This document shows, in pieces, positions 5,461 through 8,584 of a stretch of DNA of 8,584 nt. Source of the stretch: Actinomycetes bacterium (GTDB taxonomy: Bacteria > Actinomycetota > Acidimicrobiia > Acidimicrobiales > Bog-793); NCBI GenBank assembly GCA_021821585.1, contig JAKACF010000117.1, positions 1 to 8,584 of the forward strand, in the 5' to 3' direction. The notes beneath the pieces are model-generated. The model saw only the letters and a program-made list of their open reading frames with translations, searched no databases and was not told where the DNA came from. Both the position numbers and the translations under genes were made by a program. How positions within the stretch are numbered: position 1 is the stretch's first letter; each line of letters opens with the position of its first letter.

Positions 5461-6164
5461 GGACCCTCGGCCCGCGAGCTGCTCACCTCGCTGCCGACGC
5501 GGTAGGCGACGAGGAAGTCCTCGGGCGGCGGCGAGAGCAGGTGGGCGAGCTCGTCGCCCGACAGCTCGCCCGGCGCCAGCCAGGCCCCGTACTCCTCGGG
5601 CGCGAGCACCACGGGCATCCGGTCGTGGACGGGCGCCATCAGGGCGTTGGCGCCGGTGGTGATGATGGTGCAGGTCGGGACCCACTCGGACTCCGGGCTC
5701 TCCCGCCACACCTCGTACAGGCCTGCCAGGCCGAGCATCCGGCCGTCGGCCGCCGTGAAGCACCACGGCTGCTTGCGCCCCGAGCGCCGGCTCGTGCCGG
5801 CCGGGGAGGGCTGCCACTCGTAGAAGGCGTCGGCGGGGACGATGAGGCGCCGCCGCTCGAGGGCCGCCCGGAACATGGGCCGCTCGGCGAGCGACTCGGC
5901 GCGGGCGTTGAAGGCCCTCGAGCCGACCTTCAGGTCCTTCGCCCAGGACGGGACGAGCCCCCAGCGGTAGGCGCCGAGGCGGCGCTCGCCCGGTGCCGCC
6001 CCGGCGCCCTCGGGGGCGACGGCGCGCACGCCGAGGACCTGGTCCTGGGGTGCGACGTTGAAGCGGGGCCCCGGCAGCAGCTCGGGCGGGACGCGCACCT
6101 CGTCGACGGCGAACTGCTCGACGATCTCCTCGACGGGACGGGATGCCACAAAGCGCCCACACAT
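5388..6164 (-). CDS. SRAP domain protein (YedK/HMCES family abasic-site DNA-protein crosslinker)
   Basis: A 258-residue member of the SRAP family, which protects abasic sites in single-stranded DNA by forming a thiazolidine crosslink through its N-terminal cysteine. The complete active set is visible: Cys2 (MCGRF; Met must be removed to expose it), Asn86 in FNARAES, Glu116 in DAFYEW and His180 in APVHDRMPV. PRFNVAPQ (33-40) and WGLVPSWAKD (68-77) are also typical. The start is fixed by Cys2. The conserved domain ends near residue 241 (GPQLVEPL); the last 17 residues are a Ser/Glu-rich tail within the overlap with dxs. The ATG has no Shine-Dalgarno, and TAGCGT lies 10 bases upstream, suggesting a leaderless or nearly leaderless mRNA. 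No LexA-type box is seen, so SOS control is not supported. It lies 51 bp downstream of the nucleotidyltransferase gene on the same strand but has its own putative promoter. Confidence 0.93.
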   Translation of the reverse strand: MCGRFVASRPVEEIVEQFAVDEVRVPPELLPGPRFNVAPQDQVLGVRAVAPEGAGAAPGERRLGAYRWGLVPSWAKDLKVGSRAFNARAESLAERPMFRAALERRRLIVPADAFYEWQPSPAGTSRRSGRKQPWCFTAADGRMLGLAGLYEVWRESPESEWVPTCTIITTGANALMAPVHDRMPVVLAPEEYGAWLAPGELSGDELAHLLSPPPEDFLVAYRVGSEVSSSRAEGPQLVEPLEESSSEDPSSFPARTRP

Positions 6165-6174
6165 GACCGCGCCG

Positions 6175-6180
6175 ACGCTA
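6175..6180 (-). promoter_or_regulatory. Putative -10 box of the SRAP gene
   Basis: TAGCGT on the minus strand lies 10 bases before the ATG at 6164, predicting a leader of only a few bases. It is the same hexamer as the boxes upstream of dxs, ald and the STAS gene. A -35 would fall in the hairpin at 6192-6209, where no consensus is seen. Confidence 0.4.
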
Positions 6181-6191
6181 ACCGGGCACCC

Positions 6192-6209
6192 GTCCGGCCG
6201 CCGCCGGAC
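6192..6209 (-). terminator. Hairpin after the nucleotidyltransferase gene
   Basis: GTCCGGC (6192-6198) pairs with GCCGGAC (6203-6209), a perfect 7-bp stem with a 4-base loop, starting 6 bases after the stop codon at 6216. Its position suits a terminator separating this gene from the SRAP gene, but there is no T-tract. Confidence 0.35.
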
Positions 6210-6215
6210 CGGCGG

Positions 6216-7052
6216 TCAGCCCGCGTGCCGGTCGGCGGCGACGAGCCCGCGGACGAGCGGGAGGTCGTCGGGGTGGGTGATCCCGATGCAGCGGCCGGCG
6301 GTCTCGCGCACCCGCACGGTCACCTTCCCCCCGCTCACGAGGTCACCGACGACCGAGGGCAGGAGCAGCTCGGCCGGCTTGCCGGGCGGGTGCGGGGCAG
6401 TCTCGGGGTCGAAGTCCCCTAGGGCGCGCTCGAGCTCGCCGAAGACCGAGGGGGAGAAGCCCCACAGGTTCATCGAGACCGTCTCGTCGCCCGACAGCAA
6501 CCGGGGGTCCGCCCCGTTGCCGAGCGGGGTGGCGGCGAAGGCCTCCCCCCGTCGCTCGACGCTCTGCTCGACGATCCGCAGCAGCTCGCCTCCGGCCGAG
6601 GTTTCGCAGACGCCGCGGGTGACCGGGGCGTCGGTGAGGATCGTGTCGCCGAGCCGGTAGCCGACGTTGGCATGGGTCGTCCCGCCGATGCGGGCGAGCT
6701 CGTCGGCGAGGAGGGCGATGGCGGCCGAGCCGTAGAGGTCGTCGGCGTTCACGACCCCGAAGGCCCCCTCGACCGCCTCGGCAGCCGAGGCGACCGCCTG
6801 GGCCGTTCCGGCGACCGGTCCCTGCACCACCGGCCGCACCTCGAGCTCGGAGGGCCAGTGGGCCCTGATGTGGTCGAGCAGCTCCTGGCGGACCTCCTCG
6901 CGGACGATGAGCACCACCCCGTCGAAGCCCGCCGCGACGGCGTCGGCGGCGGTGTAGTCCATGAGGGCCTCGCCGTTCGGGCCGACGGGGGCGAGCTGCT
7001 TGAGGCCGCCGAAGCGGCGTCCGTGGCCGGCGGCGAGAACGACGAGTTGCAC
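6216..7052 (-). CDS. Nucleotidyltransferase family protein (sugar-nucleotide pyrophosphorylase-like fold)
   Basis: A 278-residue predicted cytosolic NTP transferase of unknown substrate. The N-terminus LVVLAAGHGRRFGGLKQ (3-19) is the nucleotide-binding loop of the family. PVGPNGEALMDY (22-33), GTAQAV (82-87) and the metal-binding VNADDLYG (101-108) follow, then SMNLWGFSP (193-201) and a C-terminal IGITHPDDLPLV. The full-length pattern is that of a stand-alone nucleotidyltransferase group found with varied neighbours, not of RmlA or GlmU, whose characteristic C-terminal parts are missing. A sugar-1-phosphate or alcohol-phosphate substrate is possible, but neither is shown. The start is GTG 7052, 6 bases after TAGCAT on the same strand, suggesting a leaderless message; GCGAG between them is too close for a normal Shine-Dalgarno. 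It is divergent from the NifU-domain gene with 45 bp between starts. No glycosyltransferase or kinase gene adjoins it. Confidence 0.85.
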   Translation of the reverse strand: MQLVVLAAGHGRRFGGLKQLAPVGPNGEALMDYTAADAVAAGFDGVVLIVREEVRQELLDHIRAHWPSELEVRPVVQGPVAGTAQAVASAAEAVEGAFGVVNADDLYGSAAIALLADELARIGGTTHANVGYRLGDTILTDAPVTRGVCETSAGGELLRIVEQSVERRGEAFAATPLGNGADPRLLSGDETVSMNLWGFSPSVFGELERALGDFDPETAPHPPGKPAELLLPSVVGDLVSGGKVTVRVRETAGRCIGITHPDDLPLVRGLVAADRHAG

Positions 7053-7058
7053 CTCGCC

Positions 7059-7078
7059 ATGCTACGGGTTCCTACACT
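7059..7078. promoter_or_regulatory. Back-to-back -10 boxes for the nucleotidyltransferase and NifU-domain genes
   Basis: On the minus strand TAGCAT (7064 down to 7059) lies 6 bases before the GTG at 7052. On the plus strand TACACT (7073-7078) predicts a start near 7085, just ahead of the NifU ribosome binding site. Only 8 bp separate the boxes, so the upstream half of each promoter falls on the other's start region. No good -35 is visible at normal spacing; TTGCAC at 7047-7052 is 20 bp from the plus-strand box. Confidence 0.45.
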
Positions 7079-7084
7079 CTCTTC

Positions 7085-7094
7085 GGGAGGAGAG
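7085..7094 (+). promoter_or_regulatory. Ribosome binding site of the NifU-domain gene
   Basis: GGGAGGAGAG ends 3 bases before the GTG at 7098; its GGAGG core (7086-7090) lies 7 bases before it. This fixes the start there, although the frame is open far upstream, antisense to the nucleotidyltransferase. It is the strongest Shine-Dalgarno in the window besides that of ald. Confidence 0.7.
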
Positions 7095-7097
7095 AGC

Positions 7098-7469
7098 GTG
7101 ACGAGCGACGAGCGACCTGTGACCGACGAGCGACCTGCGGCGACGGAGGCCGGCCTCGACGACGACGAGCGCGCCCGCAGGGTCGCCGCCCTGAACGAGC
7201 TGCTCGACCTCATGCGCCCGGCCGTCCAGGCCGACGGCGGCGACCTCGTGCTGACGGGCCTCGACGTCGAGCAGGGGATCGTCGAGGTCGAGCTGCAGGG
7301 CGCCTGCGGCTCGTGCGCCATCTCCGGCATGACCCTGAAGGGCGGCGTCGAGCGGCTGCTCCGCCAGCGCCTCGACTGGGTCACCGAGGTCCGCGGCGGC
7401 GTCGACGAGTCGATCGACTTCTTCGAGAGTGTGTCGCTCGGTCGCGGCGGGTACGTGCCCCGCAGCTGA
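7098..7469 (+). CDS. NifU-like C-terminal domain protein (Fe-S cluster scaffold/carrier)
   Basis: A 123-residue protein built around one NifU C-terminal (Nfu) domain at about residues 33-98. It contains MRPAVQADGGDLVLTGLD (39-56) and the cluster-binding LQGACGSCAISGMTLKGGVE, with the CxxC pair at Cys70 and Cys73. Nfu proteins bind a [4Fe-4S] cluster across a dimer and hand it to client apo-enzymes in the cytosol. This gene lacks the N-terminal IscU-type or A-type domain of larger homologues. The first 25 residues are acidic and variable, with a short internal duplication (DERPVT, DERPAA). Residues 100-123 form a short tail. The start is GTG 7098, set by a strong ribosome binding site. A second GTG at 7119 could also start translation but has no such site. 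No suf or isc gene is adjacent; an unlinked SUF system is presumed to be the partner. Confidence 0.92.
   Translation: MTSDERPVTDERPAATEAGLDDDERARRVAALNELLDLMRPAVQADGGDLVLTGLDVEQGIVEVELQGACGSCAISGMTLKGGVERLLRQRLDWVTEVRGGVDESIDFFESVSLGRGGYVPRS
7106..7137 (+). repeat. Short tandem duplication at the start of the NifU-domain gene
   Basis: CGACGAGCGACCTG occurs at 7106-7119 and again at 7124-7137, an 18-bp period that adds six residues in frame (DERPVT then DERPAA). The unit also duplicates a GTG followed by ACnnGCGACGAG-like sequence, creating a second potential start codon at 7119. Confidence 0.65.
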
Positions 7470-7526
7470 GAAATATCCCGCTCCGGTGCAACGGACCCGG
7501 CCCCTCGTGCGTCTCATGGTGTGACG

Positions 7527-7543
7527 CCGCCCCGGGCGGGCGG
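7527..7543 (+). terminator. Weak hairpin between the NifU-domain gene and the small ORF
   Basis: CCGCCC (7527-7532) pairs with GGGCGG (7538-7543) across a 5-base loop, 57 bases after the NifU stop codon and 26 bases before the next start. It may terminate the NifU message. Alternatively it is a leader structure of the downstream small gene, or chance in GC-rich DNA. There is no T-tract. Confidence 0.25.
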
Positions 7544-7569
7544 GCACCGGATGGCCGACAGGGGTTCGT

Positions 7570-7764
7570 ATGCCTGACCACGTTGCGACCGACCAAAGGC
7601 CCTCGCTCCAACCGGTGATGTTCGTGCTCGGACTCCTCGTCCTGGCGGCCGCAGCCGCAGCGGGGACCACGAGCGCCGGGGCGGCCAGGCAGGGCCCCGT
7701 CCACGGAACGTCTCCAGGCGCCCACTCGGCGGTGCTCGTCACCGCCCGCGCCGGGAGGCCCTGA
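7570..7764 (+). CDS. Small predicted exported or membrane-anchored peptide, unknown function
   Basis: A 64-residue reading frame not matching any family I recognise. A polar start (MPDHVATDQRPSLQP) is followed by a hydrophobic run, VMFVLGLLVLAAAAAAG (16-32), then TTSAGAAR, which could be a signal-peptide cleavage region (after AGA). The remaining 25 residues are Gly/Ala/Ser/His-rich with no cysteines. The ATG follows AGGGG at a spacing of 5, a reasonable ribosome binding site. About 54 of 64 codons end in G or C, as expected for a gene here though slightly lower than its neighbours. The frame stops 3 bases before a perfect terminator hairpin, supporting its being the end of a transcript. It could be co-transcribed with the NifU-domain gene 100 bp upstream. 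Only one arginine precedes the hydrophobic run, so a single-pass anchor is as likely as secretion. Confidence 0.5.
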   Translation: MPDHVATDQRPSLQPVMFVLGLLVLAAAAAAGTTSAGAARQGPVHGTSPGAHSAVLVTARAGRP

Positions 7765-7767
7765 TCC

Positions 7768-7803
7768 CTGTCGCCCGGCGCGCCCCGGCGCGCCGGGCGA
7801 CAG
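7768..7803. terminator. Perfect 16-bp hairpin, bidirectional terminator
   Basis: CTGTCGCCCGGCGCGC (7768-7783) is the exact reverse complement of 7788-7803, leaving a 4-base loop. It lies in the 54-bp gap between the convergent stops at 7764 and 7819, so it can end transcripts from both sides. There is no T-tract, but a stem of this length and GC content fits the stem-only terminators common in actinobacteria. It is the longest perfect inverted repeat I found. Confidence 0.8.
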
Positions 7804-7818
7804 CTGGGTGGTCCGGCC

Positions 7819-8584
7819 TCAGGCCCGCTCGCCGGCAGGCCTGCGCCGCAGCGAGGGCTCGCTCACCGGGGGCGGAACGTAGCCGGCGTCGGCCGGGTTG
7901 ACCATCGTGCCCGGTTCCACGAGGGCGTCGACGGCGTCGAGGATCTCGTCGTCGAGCTCGGCGCCTGCTCCGGACAAGAGGTCCTCGAGCTGGTCCATCG
8001 TCCGCGGCCCGATGATCGTCGCGCTGACGGCGGGATGGGCGAGGGTGAAGGCGAGGGCGAGGTGGGTGAGCGACAGGCCGGCCTCGCCGGCGACGCCCTC
8101 CAGCTTCTCGACGAGATCGAGCTTGCGCTGGTTCTCGGGCAGCGCCGGGTCGAAGCGGGACGGGAGGCGGCTCGCCCGACCGGTGGAGGTGTCGACCTCG
8201 CTGCCCCTGCGGTACCGGCCGGTCAGCCAGCCGCCGCCGAGCGGGCTCCAGACGATGACACCCATGCCGTAGCGCTGGCAGGTGGGAAGGACGGAGGCCT
8301 CGATCCCCCGGGCGAAGATCGAGTACGGCGGCTGCTCGCAGCGGAAGCGCTCGTAGCCGCGGCGCTCGGCCGCCCACTGCGCCTCGACGATCTGCTCGGC
8401 CGGGAAGGTCGACGAGCCGATGGCGCGCACCTTGCCCTCCCGGACGAGGTCGCTCAGCACCGAGAGGGTCTCCTCGATGTCGGTCGCCGGGTCCGGGCGG
8501 TGGATCTGGTACAGGTCGAGGTAGTCGGTCTCGAGCCGCCGCAGGCTCTGCTCCACCTCGTGGCGGATCCAGCGCCTCGAGTTG
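7819..8584 (-). CDS. Aldo/keto reductase, C-terminal part (5' end beyond window)
   Basis: The visible 254 residues begin NSRRWIRHEVEQSLRRLETD and belong to an NADPH-dependent aldo/keto reductase that reduces aldehydes or ketones in the cytosol. YLDLYQIHRPDP contains the family's conserved histidine. GKVRAIGSSTF, EQPPYSIFARG, GVIVWSPLGGGWLTGRY and the cofactor-binding IIGPRTMDQLEDLL follow in normal order along the TIM barrel. The catalytic Asp, Tyr and Lys lie in the missing N-terminal portion, probably 60-90 residues given typical lengths, so activity cannot be judged. The frame is open to the window edge and upstream residues are family-like, so the in-frame GTG at 8556 is not the true start. 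The C-terminal tail ends in a Pro/Arg-rich stretch. The substrate cannot be predicted. It is convergent with the small peptide gene across the strong terminator hairpin. Confidence 0.92.
   Translation of the reverse strand, partial: NSRRWIRHEVEQSLRRLETDYLDLYQIHRPDPATDIEETLSVLSDLVREGKVRAIGSSTFPAEQIVEAQWAAERRGYERFRCEQPPYSIFARGIEASVLPTCQRYGMGVIVWSPLGGGWLTGRYRRGSEVDTSTGRASRLPSRFDPALPENQRKLDLVEKLEGVAGEAGLSLTHLALAFTLAHPAVSATIIGPRTMDQLEDLLSGAGAELDDEILDAVDALVEPGTMVNPADAGYVPPPVSEPSLRRRPAGERA

Noticed and set aside
4717..6162. A 481-codon minus-strand frame covering the end of dxs and the SRAP gene
   Set aside because: It lies out of frame with the SRAP gene and antisense to dxs, both clearly real, and its translation is low-complexity Arg/Gly/Ala with no motifs.
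6165..6215. A LexA/SOS box controlling the SRAP gene
   Set aside because: Despite the family's old SOS-associated name, I see no sequence resembling the actinobacterial GAAC-N4-GTTC operator upstream.
6672..7097. Upstream extension of the NifU-domain reading frame
   Set aside because: It is antisense to the nucleotidyltransferase. The strong ribosome binding site at 7085-7094 marks GTG 7098 as the start.
1..8584. Mobile element, prophage, CRISPR, defence or toxin-antitoxin system
   Set aside because: No transposase, integrase, phage, Cas or toxin motifs are seen, there are no terminal repeats or repeat-spacer arrays, and composition is uniform across the genes.

Overview
This is a GC-rich chromosomal window (clearly above 65% G+C by eye, with G or C at most third codon positions). 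It looks like an actinobacterium, possibly one outside Streptomyces/Mycobacterium such as the Acidimicrobiia. Supporting evidence is a GAF-ANTAR regulator, the actinobacterial-style NDNGRSYAPT motif in DXS, TANNNT -10 boxes sitting almost on top of start codons, and GTG starts. The exact lineage cannot be fixed from this sequence. There are no rRNA or tRNA genes, insertion sequences, phage genes or CRISPR arrays that I can see.

Layout from left to right. The left edge holds a possible start of a leftward gene (1-66), back to back with a rightward PaaG-like enoyl-CoA hydratase/isomerase (88-858). Next come a leftward GAF-ANTAR RNA-binding regulator (898-1602) and, divergent from it, a small rightward STAS protein lacking the phosphorylatable serine (1714-2058). 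A leftward alanine dehydrogenase (ald, 2117-3232) and a rightward dxs (3475-5460, first enzyme of the MEP isoprenoid pathway) share a 242-bp control region with a palindrome and a tandem repeat. dxs runs tail to tail into, and overlaps, a leftward SRAP/YedK-HMCES DNA repair gene (5388-6164). Upstream of that is a leftward nucleotidyltransferase (6216-7052), only 45 bp from the start of a rightward NifU-domain iron-sulfur protein (7098-7469). A small predicted exported peptide (7570-7764) follows, ending at a perfect 16-bp terminator hairpin. The window closes with the C-terminal part of a leftward aldo/keto reductase (7819 to the edge).

The genes do not form one pathway. They are mostly single-gene units arranged as divergent and convergent pairs: housekeeping metabolism (alanine/pyruvate, isoprenoids, Fe-S assembly), signalling (ANTAR and STAS) and abasic-site repair. 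The most interesting content is in the gaps. The hexamer TAGCGT occurs four times by eye, every time upstream of a gene. Several starts look leaderless. One 8-bp AT-rich core seems to carry -10 boxes for both strands. I found no convincing new multi-gene system; the findings are regulatory or residue-level anomalies.
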